A stretch of 6,580 nucleotides of DNA from Kordiimonadaceae bacterium (lineage in GTDB: Bacteria > Pseudomonadota > Alphaproteobacteria > Sphingomonadales > Kordiimonadaceae). Of this stretch, positions 1 to 6,580 are shown piece by piece. The position numbers and the translations under genes were made by a program. A model generated the notes under the pieces. It was not told the origin of the DNA. It saw nothing but the letters and a program-made list of their open reading frames with translations, and searched no databases. The stretch spans positions 1 to 6,580 of the forward strand of contig JAESTR010000166.1 of NCBI GenBank assembly GCA_016763495.1, read 5' to 3'. Each line of letters begins with the position of its first letter. Within the stretch, counting starts at the first letter, position 1.

Positions 1-1329
1 CCGGCGCTAAGCAAAGTGAACCCGGCTCAAATAGTCACTGTAAATTCGGTGCAGCCTCTCACATCATCGGAAGCACGCACGTTGCCTATCTCTATAAGCA
101 CGCTCGGCACCAACGCAGCCCTTGCCCGTGTGGACACAAGCGGCGGCGTATACATTTTGAGTCACAAAGATGCCGCTACTTTGCCGGGTGAGCTCGTTCG
201 CGTTACAGCACCTACCGCAAATCCGGCATTCCAACAATCCAGCGCCACTTCTCTAGCGCAGGCCTCAGCCGCGCCAACACCACCAACGTATAATGCTAAA
301 CTACAGAGCGCATCTGCTGCAGCCCGGACCGTGCAAGTTCAATTTCTAAAACCCAATGATGGCCCCCCATTGCAAGCAAGCACTAACACCGCTAGCCAGA
401 TAAACACCAGCACAGTGAGCGCGGTTCATACGGCGCGCGCATATTTAACACCAGATGGTCCTAAAAGTGACCTCCGCATTGAAACTCCCCTAGGTGATTT
501 GAATGTGACATTGCCCAATGGGGCCCGTCCTGCAGTCGGGGATATCGTCAATATCTTGCCTGCACAGGCTGACACAGCAGCGAGCCAACTAGTAACGCCA
601 ACCGCGGCCGCCGCGACAGCTGCAAGTGCCACTCTCGCGGCTTCAGTAAGCACAACCTCATGGCCAGCCTTTGAACAAGCGGTGCAATCCCTTGCTGCCG
701 TAAGCACGGAAGGAGCCCAGTCGCTGGCGGCTCGAACAGCTCAAGGCGGCCTCAAGCTTGCTAACAGCACCCTATTCTTGATGACAGCAATGGGCAGTAG
801 CAGTGGCGCACCAGCAAGCACGTGGATTGGAAAAGCCGCAGAAAAAGCACTGGCTGGTAGAAACCCATTGCTGCTTGAAAAATTAAAAAGCGATATCGGC
901 CGTATCTTCAATATGGCCGCGGATACATCTGGCGAATGGCGCGGTTTGTTGTTGCCCTTTGATGCGCGTAGTAATGACATGCCCATGCTGGCTTTTTTAT
1001 ATAGCCATGGTTCGGCCATAGACCCCGACAAAAACAAACAATCAGATGAAAATCAGCCAGATGAAAAAGATGAGCAAAAGCGTTTTGTACTGGAAGTGCA
1101 ATTTTCCATTTTAGGCGCCATTCAATTAGAGGGTTCGATCAAAGGGCTGCGCTTTGACTTGATGGTTAGAAGCCAACAACAATTTCCGCCTCAACTCACT
1201 CAGGATACCCGTGAGTTGTTTGGAAAAGCCCTGGCAGCCGGGGCTTTCACTGGTTCACTAGGTTTCAGTGTAGAAGAGAAATTCTCCATTGACGTAGCGA
1301 GTATCCTTGATACTACCGCCACGACCTAA
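1..1329 (+). CDS. FliK-like (flagellar hook-length control type) protein, 5' end possibly outside window
   Basis: The product is about 437 residues if the GTG at 16 is the start, but the frame is open to base 1 and there is no Shine-Dalgarno sequence before that GTG, so the true start may lie upstream. Residues 1-270 are rich in Ala, Ser, Thr and Gln, as in secreted rod-like linkers. They contain a short beta-rich module around 150-185 (TPLGDLNVTLPNGARPAVGD). A better-conserved part begins near 265, with an EWRG motif at 307-310. A charged linker follows at 339-357, and then a C-terminal domain at 357-425 (FVLEVQFSILGAIQLEG, RFDLMVRSQ, ELFGKALAAGAFTGSLGFS). That pattern (leucine-glycine strand, later helix, closing strand) recalls the FliK C-terminal domain and alphaproteobacterial proteins often left as hypothetical. 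Known: FliK measures hook length and switches export specificity. Inferred: a flagellar role, supported by fliI/fliJ nearby. No terminator is visible after the TAA. Confidence 0.6.
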   Translation, partial: PALSKVNPAQIVTVNSVQPLTSSEARTLPISISTLGTNAALARVDTSGGVYILSHKDAATLPGELVRVTAPTANPAFQQSSATSLAQASAAPTPPTYNAKLQSASAAARTVQVQFLKPNDGPPLQASTNTASQINTSTVSAVHTARAYLTPDGPKSDLRIETPLGDLNVTLPNGARPAVGDIVNILPAQADTAASQLVTPTAAAATAASATLAASVSTTSWPAFEQAVQSLAAVSTEGAQSLAARTAQGGLKLANSTLFLMTAMGSSSGAPASTWIGKAAEKALAGRNPLLLEKLKSDIGRIFNMAADTSGEWRGLLLPFDARSNDMPMLAFLYSHGSAIDPDKNKQSDENQPDEKDEQKRFVLEVQFSILGAIQLEGSIKGLRFDLMVRSQQQFPPQLTQDTRELFGKALAAGAFTGSLGFSVEEKFSIDVASILDTTATT

Positions 1330-1416
1330 ACCAATTACGCCTGTTGCCACATCAATGGCTAACCGCTCACTCCAGCAGAACAACGTCATGACCGTGTTTA
1401 GGCCGTAGTACGCGAG
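1330..1416. other. Short intergenic gap between convergent genes
   Basis: This 87-base gap separates the stop of the FliK-like gene from the stop of the S41 peptidase on the opposite strand. I looked on both strands for a GC-rich stem followed by a T-run and found none. The T7 run at 1424-1430 lies inside the peptidase coding sequence, and only a 3-bp stem (TAG/CTA) sits before it. Termination here may be rho-dependent. Confidence 0.5.
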
Positions 1417-2784
1417 CTATTGTTTTTTTAGGAATTCAATAGCCGTGTCCATGCCGCGCGCTAAATACGTTTCCAATGTGTCACCTTTAGCCTTTGGAAT
1501 CGTTATATCTGCAGGCACGCCCATTCTCTCATAGGAATTACCATTGATATCTAAATAGACCTCATTGGATATTGTAATCCCCCAGCCATTGGGGAGATAG
1601 GACCCTAAGACATCTGACAGGCTCCCGCCTGTATTCTCACCTATGGAGGTAACATTTGGTAGTGTTTGCATTGCTAAAGAGAAAGTCTCTGCGGCACTGA
1701 AGGTATCTCTCGCCTGTAACAAGACAACAGGTCCCGTATATTTTTTCCTCGCATGAGTTGGAATAAATGCTTGCTGCATCGATGTGTAACCTGAACCAAG
1801 TTTGGCTTTCTTCACGAAGGCCAATAGGGACTGATCTGTTAAATGACCAGCTATCGTCAACCCATTTTCATCAAACCCACCGCCATTCCAGCGCACATCA
1901 ACTATAATGCCATCTGCATTTTCCAGGTCTGTCAAAATCCGGTCCATTACCTCATCTACCGTGTCGCGCCTTTCTATTCCTGTAGCTGTTTCAGGAACAA
2001 AACCTTCCATTTCATCAATACTAATATAGCCAACTCCTTTAGCTGCCCACCCCCAAGTGAACATGCCTTTGCCTATAGCCCTCTTTTCGCTGTCTTTAAG
2101 GTAATAATCTCCAATATAATCTTTTATAATTGAAATGGCGTCCTCAGTATAAACATGGGGAATGTGTTTATTTCCCTCAGGCAGTTTCACCAAGTGAGAA
2201 AGCGTGCCTAGCTCTCCAGCGTTAAACTCTTGTTCTGAGTTATAGAGATTAACATGCCCGTCTTTAAGCGGCGCTAGCATCGCACTGAAAATATCAAATA
2301 GCTCTTTCTGTGTCGTCTCAGCTGTTACTTTGGGGCGATGTATCTTATATGCAGCTTCCCAATCAACGCCGCGTAGCTCGAAGAAAGCGAAATGGTCATC
2401 GTATGCGTGCCAGAATACTTCAAAATTATATTGGGGGTCATCGTTAAGACCATCAAGGCATTTTGTTGGCAAAGCTGGTAGCTGGGTATATTCATACCGA
2501 GTATAAGCATCATCCCTATAATAGCTCATTTTACCCGCTTCACTTCTATCGACACGGTTTATTATGTTAGAAGCAGTTTCAGCACTGAAGGATTGGCCTT
2601 TTGAACAGCTAATGTCCGTTACGTGATACATTTGGGAAACATCGCGCTTGATTTCGATGATGTTTCCATAGCCGACAGACCTCCAAACCCCTTCCAAATT
2701 ATCCAAAGGGCTTGCCGACGCCACTGTGGTAAATACTGCTGTTAAAACCGCCAAAGCAGTTGATGCATTTCTGATTTTTATCAT
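1417..2784 (-). CDS. S41-family serine peptidase (tricorn/IRBP-like type), exported
   Basis: This is a 455-residue protein with a Sec signal peptide: MIKIR, then a hydrophobic stretch at 9-22, with a likely cleavage after ASA near residue 25. It should act in the periplasm. Residues 25-150 are an N-terminal domain without an obvious family match; its C60 and C109 are the only cysteines and could form a disulfide. The peptidase core runs from about 155 to 435. It has a DGH motif at 175-177 where tricorn-type S41 enzymes carry their catalytic histidine, the strand GIIVDVRWNGGG (292-303), the nucleophile motif TFSAAETF with Ser363, the GENTGG loop (382-387), and a closing YERMGVPADI segment (418-427). 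I see no PDZ domain, unlike CtpA/Prc processing proteases. The ATG is preceded by GAGGA six bases upstream, which supports this start. The gene is visibly AT-richer than fliI (5 of 30 G+C at 2101-2130). Substrate unknown; the family assignment is firm. Confidence 0.88.
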   Translation of the reverse strand: MIKIRNASTALAVLTAVFTTVASASPLDNLEGVWRSVGYGNIIEIKRDVSQMYHVTDISCSKGQSFSAETASNIINRVDRSEAGKMSYYRDDAYTRYEYTQLPALPTKCLDGLNDDPQYNFEVFWHAYDDHFAFFELRGVDWEAAYKIHRPKVTAETTQKELFDIFSAMLAPLKDGHVNLYNSEQEFNAGELGTLSHLVKLPEGNKHIPHVYTEDAISIIKDYIGDYYLKDSEKRAIGKGMFTWGWAAKGVGYISIDEMEGFVPETATGIERRDTVDEVMDRILTDLENADGIIVDVRWNGGGFDENGLTIAGHLTDQSLLAFVKKAKLGSGYTSMQQAFIPTHARKKYTGPVVLLQARDTFSAAETFSLAMQTLPNVTSIGENTGGSLSDVLGSYLPNGWGITISNEVYLDINGNSYERMGVPADITIPKAKGDTLETYLARGMDTAIEFLKKQ

Positions 2785-2790
2785 TTTTAA

Positions 2791-2795
2791 TCCTC
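2791..2795 (-). promoter_or_regulatory. Ribosome-binding site of the S41 peptidase
   Basis: On the minus strand GAGGA lies six bases before ATG 2784-2782. This supports the chosen start, which is also the one that yields a complete signal peptide. Confidence 0.7.
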
Positions 2796-2856
2796 GCCTA
2801 GAACTGTGCGTTCACTTTTGTTTCTCTTACAAACAAGTGTAGCGAGCGAGCTTGAG

Positions 2857-2875
2857 ATTATATTCCTTAGAATAT
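2857..2875 (-). promoter_or_regulatory. Candidate -10 box with overlapping palindromic operator upstream of the S41 peptidase
   Basis: Reading the minus strand, a perfect TATAAT occurs at 2862-2857, 72 bases before the peptidase ATG. It overlaps a perfect inverted repeat, ATATTC-CTTA-GAATAT, at 2860-2875 (6-bp arms, 4-base centre). No good -35 hexamer is found 16-18 bases upstream, which would fit an activator-dependent promoter or simply a chance match. The sequence is seen directly; the promoter and operator roles are inferred. Confidence 0.35.
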
Positions 2876-3076
2876 CCGCACACAGGAGATACGACGGAAA
2901 TGTATGGAATTGACGTTACAATATGTAGGCGGAGATGCACGGCGCCCACGACTTTAACCTAGATACATCGATTAAATTCAGCAACACGCCTACCCCACAA
3001 ACATAAATTCTGCAGGTTAGGATAAGTCCGACACCGCAACCGAAGCAGCACGAAAACTAACTAGAAAAAGACAAAG

Positions 3077-4465
3077 CTACTCAGCCATTATGGCATTATG
3101 TACGTCTTCTAAAGCCTGCCGAAGCACGTTCACCGTGGTGTCAATTTCCTCATGTGTAACGATATAAGGCGGACACAAAACCAACGCATTCCCTGTTGCC
3201 CGTACAATAACGCCGCGCACTAATGCAGCCTGGCTCACATGCTCGCACAAGGCCAGTTCAATCGGATATTGAGTCCGAGTTTCTTTGTCACGCACCAGTT
3301 CAATGCCTGCAATAAGGCCGCAGGACCGAACCTCACCAACAATGGGGCTGTCGGTTAGTAGTTGAAGTTTTTCGGCAAAATACGGCCCAATATCGTCACG
3401 GATACGCTCTACCAAGCCTTCTTCAGCAATCATATCAAGGTTACGTAGAGCAACTGCCGCCATGACGGGATGCGCTGATGTTGTAAAACCATGTTGGAAA
3501 ACATTTTCGCCGGCTTCAATAACAGCAGCCACGTCATCATGCAGCACCGCAGCGGAAATGGGGCAGTAGCCAGAGGATAATCCTTTGGCAAGCGTCATAA
3601 TATCAGCTTTAAAACCAAATGTTTCCTGCGCAAACCAGTGTCCTGTTCGGCCCAGCCCCGTAACGACTTCATCAGCCACAAGTAACACATCGTGTTTACG
3701 GCAGATGCGCTCTACTTCCGGGAAATACCCGGCGGGTGGCACAATAGCCCCCATCGTTGCTTGCACTGGTTCAACGAACACCGCAGCGACATTTTCAGCC
3801 CCTGCTTCCAATATTTTTTCTTCTATAGAACGCGCAGCAGCCATGCCGTATTCTTCTGGTGTCATGTCGCCACCGTCGCGGTACCAAAACGGCGCTGCAG
3901 CACGCAAAACATTCGGCCCTTCCGTAATGCCAAAGGGCTCTTGCATTGCAGCGTTGCCATTCAGCGCTGTCGTAGCCATTGTGCTACCGTGGTAGGCGTA
4001 ATCGCGGGTGATAATAATCCGCTTTTCAGGCTGGCCTTTTTGGCGCCAGTAAAAAGCGATCACTTTCAAAACAGTTTCATTCGCTTCAGAACCCGAATTG
4101 GCGAAAAACACTTTGTTCATGCCCTCGGGTGCGAGCGCAGCTATACGCCCGGCAAGTGCTGCAGCTGTGGGATTAGAAACTGCGGAAAAGCTGTGATAAT
4201 AACTCAGCGTTTTCATGGCTTTTTGCGCGGTATTCGCAAGCTCTTCACGGCCATAACCAACATTCACACAGCCAAGGCCAGCCATCATATCTAGCAGTTG
4301 AATACCCTGCCCGCTTACATAACAGCCCTCAGCCTTATCAATAAGAAACGGCGGTGCCTGTCGAAGGGAACTGGCGGCAGTGAAAGGGTGCATATGATGC
4401 TTTTGATCTAGTTCCTGCAAGTCTTCCAGTGTAGCGCCGACTTTATCATTTGATGCCTGGTTCAT
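3077..4465 (-). CDS. Class III PLP-dependent aminotransferase (omega-amino acid/diamine:pyruvate type)
   Basis: The product has 462 residues from ATG 4465; the in-frame TTG at 4486 is rejected because AGGAGG lies inside that extension, five bases before the ATG. It is a cytosolic fold-type I transaminase that moves an amino group from an amine or omega-amino acid to a keto acid, usually pyruvate. In this numbering: NSGSEAN (123-129) binds cofactor phosphate, YHGS (158-161) carries the ring-stacking tyrosine, ADEV gives Asp265 for the pyridine nitrogen, and LAKGLSSG gives the Schiff-base Lys294. Arg422 in VIVRATGN matches the flipping arginine of omega-transaminases. The N-terminal HHMHPFT and the NVGYGREEL segment resemble putrescine-pyruvate aminotransferase SpuC. 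Length is normal for the family. Position 65 is Gly (MAGLGCVN), where characterised relatives have Trp. It lies 86 bases downstream of fliJ on the same strand, but a metabolic link to motility is not evident. Exact substrate not determinable (putrescine, GABA, beta-alanine or taurine-like amines are possible). Confidence 0.9.
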   Translation of the reverse strand: MNQASNDKVGATLEDLQELDQKHHMHPFTAASSLRQAPPFLIDKAEGCYVSGQGIQLLDMMAGLGCVNVGYGREELANTAQKAMKTLSYYHSFSAVSNPTAAALAGRIAALAPEGMNKVFFANSGSEANETVLKVIAFYWRQKGQPEKRIIITRDYAYHGSTMATTALNGNAAMQEPFGITEGPNVLRAAAPFWYRDGGDMTPEEYGMAAARSIEEKILEAGAENVAAVFVEPVQATMGAIVPPAGYFPEVERICRKHDVLLVADEVVTGLGRTGHWFAQETFGFKADIMTLAKGLSSGYCPISAAVLHDDVAAVIEAGENVFQHGFTTSAHPVMAAVALRNLDMIAEEGLVERIRDDIGPYFAEKLQLLTDSPIVGEVRSCGLIAGIELVRDKETRTQYPIELALCEHVSQAALVRGVIVRATGNALVLCPPYIVTHEEIDTTVNVLRQALEDVHNAIMAE

Positions 4466-4470
4466 ATACC

Positions 4471-4476
4471 CCTCCT
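4471..4476 (-). promoter_or_regulatory. Strong ribosome-binding site that fixes the aminotransferase start
   Basis: On the minus strand a perfect AGGAGG is followed by five bases (GGTAT) and ATG at 4465-4463. This is the best Shine-Dalgarno sequence in the window. It would be translated if the upstream TTG at 4486 were the start, so it decides for the shorter protein. Confidence 0.85.
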
Positions 4477-4527
4477 CTTTCACCAAAGCTTTAGCAGAAA
4501 TAATGGGTTAGGGGAAATTTCTTGTGT

Positions 4528-4550
4528 GCCAACCAGAAGTTAGGGGTGGC
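4528..4550 (-). other. Imperfect stem-loop directly after the fliJ stop
   Basis: One base past the fliJ TGA the minus strand can form GCCACCC/GGTTGGC, a 7-bp stem with one internal C-T mismatch and a 9-base loop. It is not followed by a T-run, so it is not a typical rho-independent terminator. It could protect the fliIJ message 3' end or be chance. Confidence 0.3.
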
Positions 4551-4551
4551 T

Positions 4552-5001
4552 TCAGGATTTACGCTTATTCAACACGTCAGAATCTAGCACAGCATCTTGT
4601 CGGGCATGATTTTGGATACCAAGTTCATCAAATGACTGTTGCTCAAGCCGATTTTCTTCAAGGACCATTCGTTTTTGTTGCTGATCTTCAGCGATTTCGA
4701 AAGTCTTTAGTTCACGAAAGCCGTCCGCAACTTTTTCCTGCTGCACGTCGATCTCTTTATCTTTTTCAATGATCGCTGCGATTATCTGGTCGCGTTTCTT
4801 TTTTACGCCTGCCATATAGGCACCTACAGAAATCGAAAATACCTCTAGGCTTTTTGCCTTGGATTGCTCCACCACTTCTGCTTCCAGCATTTCAATCTGG
4901 TGAACCATAGCGTCACGTTCGCGCAACAAGTCCGCCAGCACGACACGAATTTCATCCAACTCCCATTGGCGAAGCCTAATTATATTTTTGAGTTTACTCA
5001 T
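4552..5001 (-). CDS. fliJ: Flagellar export protein FliJ
   Basis: This 149-residue, highly charged, almost wholly helical protein has the usual FliJ length (about 147) and the two-stranded coiled-coil character of the family. Helix 1 runs from about 3 to 50 (LRQWELDEIR, LLRERDAMVHQIEML). A short break near 51-62 leads to helix 2 from about 63 to 133, which contains the family-typical KTFEIAEDQQQKRM and EQQSFDELG segments. Known role: FliJ sits as the stalk in the FliI hexamer ring of the flagellar type III export gate, links it to FlhA and recycles export chaperones. It follows fliI after 22 bases on the same strand, the normal fliIJ operon order. The Shine-Dalgarno is weak (AAGGG, 13 bases before the ATG), so translational coupling to fliI is plausible. 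A second ATG eight bases upstream runs into a stop at once. Confidence 0.92.
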   Translation of the reverse strand: MSKLKNIIRLRQWELDEIRVVLADLLRERDAMVHQIEMLEAEVVEQSKAKSLEVFSISVGAYMAGVKKKRDQIIAAIIEKDKEIDVQQEKVADGFRELKTFEIAEDQQQKRMVLEENRLEQQSFDELGIQNHARQDAVLDSDVLNKRKS

Positions 5002-5023
5002 CGCTCATTTGATACCCTTACGG

Positions 5024-6391
5024 TCAAGCAACAGTCTGATTTTGCGCAGCAAAAGAAGCTATTACTTCAGCCGCAGGGCCGTCCTCCAATATCTGCTTTA
5101 ATCGCACATAGCCCTCAGCCATAGGTGTCTGATCATCTTTCCATTGGCTTAAAAATTCTTCCATATGCGGATTGTAAGCAATAGCGGCATCAACATCGGG
5201 GTTGCTGCCCTGCCTGTATGCACCAAGCCGGATCATTTCTTCCATGTCTGCATAGGTCGCCATATAACGCTTAGCTTCCATCACCAATATATTCTCTTCG
5301 TCCGAATTACAGCGCGGCATAGTCCGAGAAATAGATTTCAAGATATTGATCGCAGGAAAGCGCCCTCGCTCAGCGATGGCTCGCTCCATCACTATATGCC
5401 CATCCAGAATACCGCGTACGGCGTCGGCAATCGGTTCGTTATGGTCATCCCCTTCGACAAGCACAGTAAACAGCCCTGTTATATTACCTGCCCCGCGCGG
5501 GCCCGGGCCTGCACGTTCCAGCAGGCGCGGTAGTTCAGTGAAAACTGTTGGGGTATAGCCTTTACTGGTTGGTGGTTCACCGCCCGCGAGGCCGATTTCC
5601 CGCTGGGCCATAGCAAAACGGGTAACGCTATCCATTAGGCACATCACATCTGCACCTTCATCGCGGAAATATTCCGCTAGTGTCATGGTCATATGAGCGG
5701 CCTGCCGGCGCATCAGAGCCGATTCGTCCGAAGTTGCCACAACAACAACCGATTTTGCGAGCCCTTCCGGCCCCAAATCGTCTTCTAAAAACTCCTGAAC
5801 TTCACGTCCACGTTCCCCAATTAGGCCAATCACACTAATGTCTGCAACGGAATATCTGGCAACCATAGATAGTAGCACTGATTTACCCACGCCAGACCCG
5901 GCAAAAATTCCCATTCGCTGCCCTCGGCAACAGCTGATGAACGTATTTAAAGCCCTTACGCCTAAATCTACTTTGGCACCAACACGTTGGCGACTATGTG
6001 CCGGAGGCGGTCCTGAACGTAATAATTTCGGGCGCGTTCCGTGCCTAATTGGGCCTTTACCGTCAATCGGCTCCCCCAGCGCGTTGACCACCCTGCCCAG
6101 CCAGCCATGCGACGGGAATACAACGGGTTCAGCATGTGTTAAAACAGCTCTGCAACCAACCCCAACGCCTTCAAGCGAATCGTACGGCATCGCTAAGGCA
6201 GTATCATGCCGAAAGCCAACGATTTCAATGGGTATACGGCGATAGTCACGGGCTTCGACTTCTAGGCGAGACCCAATTGAAATGTGCTGTCCGATGCCAG
6301 AAACTTCAACGAGCAATCCTCGAACGCCGGATACTCTACCGTACCGCCGTTCCGTTCGGATACGATCAACTTCTTGGATTAAACTATGCAC
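5024..6391 (-). CDS. fliI: Flagellum-specific ATPase FliI
   Basis: The product has 455 residues from GTG 6391. That start is preceded by TAGGTAGGA with a five-base spacer and gives the usual N-terminus just before the [18 protein letters not shown] beta-barrel strand. The frame also has a GTG at 6454, but the 21 added residues look non-homologous. In the 455-residue numbering: N-terminal barrel to about 75; the conserved [13 protein letters not shown] at 99-111; P-loop AGSGVGKS at 164-171; [10 protein letters not shown] with the catalytic Glu193; Walker B ending at Asp254 (LMDSVTRFA); the F1 alpha/beta-type signature [10 protein letters not shown] at 346-355; then Arg356, in the region of the arginine finger. 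All catalytic motifs are intact. Known role: the hexameric ATPase of the flagellar type III secretion apparatus, at the inner face of the cytoplasmic membrane, powering unfolding and entry of rod, hook and filament subunits with FliH and FliJ. fliJ follows at 22 bases; no fliH is in the window. Confidence 0.97.
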   Translation of the reverse strand: MHSLIQEVDRIRTERRYGRVSGVRGLLVEVSGIGQHISIGSRLEVEARDYRRIPIEIVGFRHDTALAMPYDSLEGVGVGCRAVLTHAEPVVFPSHGWLGRVVNALGEPIDGKGPIRHGTRPKLLRSGPPPAHSRQRVGAKVDLGVRALNTFISCCRGQRMGIFAGSGVGKSVLLSMVARYSVADISVIGLIGERGREVQEFLEDDLGPEGLAKSVVVVATSDESALMRRQAAHMTMTLAEYFRDEGADVMCLMDSVTRFAMAQREIGLAGGEPPTSKGYTPTVFTELPRLLERAGPGPRGAGNITGLFTVLVEGDDHNEPIADAVRGILDGHIVMERAIAERGRFPAINILKSISRTMPRCNSDEENILVMEAKRYMATYADMEEMIRLGAYRQGSNPDVDAAIAYNPHMEEFLSQWKDDQTPMAEGYVRLKQILEDGPAAEVIASFAAQNQTVA

Positions 6392-6580
6392 ACTATTCCT
6401 ACCTAAAACGCCAACATTGCCCTGCCAAATCCGGTGACCGTGGCATACCCGCACCCTGTGATTGTTACATGATGCATCACATGGGCTTAAATATTGGTAA
6501 AAGCTAGAGGAGCTCTCGTCAAATCAATAAAAAATTTTCGGATTTCTCTTGGAATTCCTGTTAACCTTAGTTAATATTAA
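6392..6580 (-). promoter_or_regulatory. fliI upstream region with TTAA-box cluster
   Basis: This leader carries no convincing gene on either strand. At its far end three TTAA boxes lie at 6561-6564, 6571-6574 and 6577-6580. On the minus strand the last two form TTAA-N6-TTAAC, one base short of the alphaproteobacterial CtrA consensus TTAA-N7-TTAAC. A TTGACG hexamer occurs at 6522-6517 (minus) with only a weak TACCAA 17 bases downstream. The cluster is seen directly; a CtrA role is inferred from the known CtrA control of early flagellar operons in Caulobacter-type bacteria. It could equally serve a divergent gene beyond the right edge. Confidence 0.35.
6397..6405 (-). promoter_or_regulatory. 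Ribosome-binding site supporting the GTG start of fliI
   Basis: On the minus strand TAGGTAGGA ends five bases before GTG 6391-6389. There is no ATG in frame until deep in the protein, so a GTG start is required; this one has the best spacing and fits the expected FliI N-terminus. Confidence 0.55.

Larger units (their letters stand above)
2785..3076. other. Non-coding region between aminotransferase end and peptidase start
   Basis: These 292 bases hold the upstream region of the S41 peptidase (minus strand) and the downstream region of the aminotransferase. The peptidase side has a ribosome-binding site and a TATAAT box embedded in a palindrome, listed separately. The aminotransferase side shows no stem followed by a T-run, so no intrinsic terminator is called. 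A 20-codon frame at 2900-2962 (+) was considered and set aside. No RNA gene fold was recognised by eye. Confidence 0.5.

Noticed and set aside
1401..1430. Possible terminator: short stem before a T7 run
   Set aside because: Only 3 bp can pair (TAG/CTA), and the T-run is within the peptidase C-terminal codons (FLKKQ).
1843..2133. 96-codon + strand frame inside the S41 peptidase
   Set aside because: Antisense shadow; the peptidase frame carries signal peptide and active-site motifs.
2817..2839. TTGTTT/AAACAA hairpin in the peptidase leader
   Set aside because: Six mostly A-T pairs with a 7-base loop; too weak to call as a structure without conservation.
2900..2962. 20-codon frame on the + strand starting ATG, with AGGAGA some distance upstream
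   Set aside because: Too short, spacing to the ribosome site is about 11 bases, and the peptide has no recognisable feature; it lies in an intergenic region where chance frames are expected.
3692..4294. 200-codon open frame on the + strand opposite the aminotransferase
   Set aside because: It is fully antisense to a gene with intact catalytic motifs and its translation is Cys/His/Arg/Ser-rich with no domain; a shadow frame.
6410..6427. Sigma-54-like sequence GGCAGGGCAATGTTGGC on the minus strand before fliI
   Set aside because: The spacing between the GG and GC elements is two bases too long for a -24/-12 promoter, and it lies too close to the fliI start; chance resemblance.
6136..6507. 123-codon frame on the + strand over the fliI 5' end
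   Set aside because: Antisense to fliI barrel-domain codons, no ribosome site, no recognisable protein features.

Overview
The window looks like a piece of a moderate-GC, Gram-negative, flagellated bacterium, most likely a marine-type alphaproteobacterium. The main grounds are a fliI-fliJ pair whose FliI N-terminus resembles alphaproteobacterial versions from memory, and a FliK-like protein of a type I associate with alphaproteobacterial flagellar regions. A cluster of TTAA boxes upstream of fliI also recalls CtrA sites. The genus cannot be fixed from this sequence alone.

Layout from left to right. Bases 1-1329 (+) encode an Ala/Ser/Thr-rich protein with a conserved C-terminal domain resembling the flagellar hook-length control family; its frame is still open at the left edge. 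A short gap (1330-1416) separates it from a convergent S41-family serine peptidase (1417-2784, -) that carries a signal peptide. Bases 2785-3076 are non-coding; they hold the peptidase ribosome-binding site and a palindrome overlapping a TATAAT box. Then come three genes all read on the minus strand, in transcription order: fliI (6391 to 5024), fliJ (5001 to 4552) and a class III PLP-dependent aminotransferase (4465 to 3077). The right end (6392-6580) is the fliI upstream region, with the TTAA cluster at the very edge.

How the genes work together. FliI is the ATPase and FliJ the central stalk/chaperone-escort protein of the flagellar type III export apparatus; they are almost certainly co-transcribed. 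The FliK-like protein may set hook length or otherwise belong to the same machine, but it is on the other strand at the far end of the window. The aminotransferase and the peptidase have no evident flagellar role and look like metabolic and envelope genes sitting between motility genes.

Start sites were revised for two genes. The aminotransferase should start at ATG 4465, behind a perfect AGGAGG, and not at the TTG 21 bases upstream. FliI should start at GTG 6391, not at the GTG 63 bases upstream. I see no tRNA, rRNA, CRISPR, insertion sequence or convincing rho-independent terminator, and no clear new multi-gene system. The most interesting single residue is a glycine in the aminotransferase where characterised omega-transaminases have an active-site gate tryptophan.
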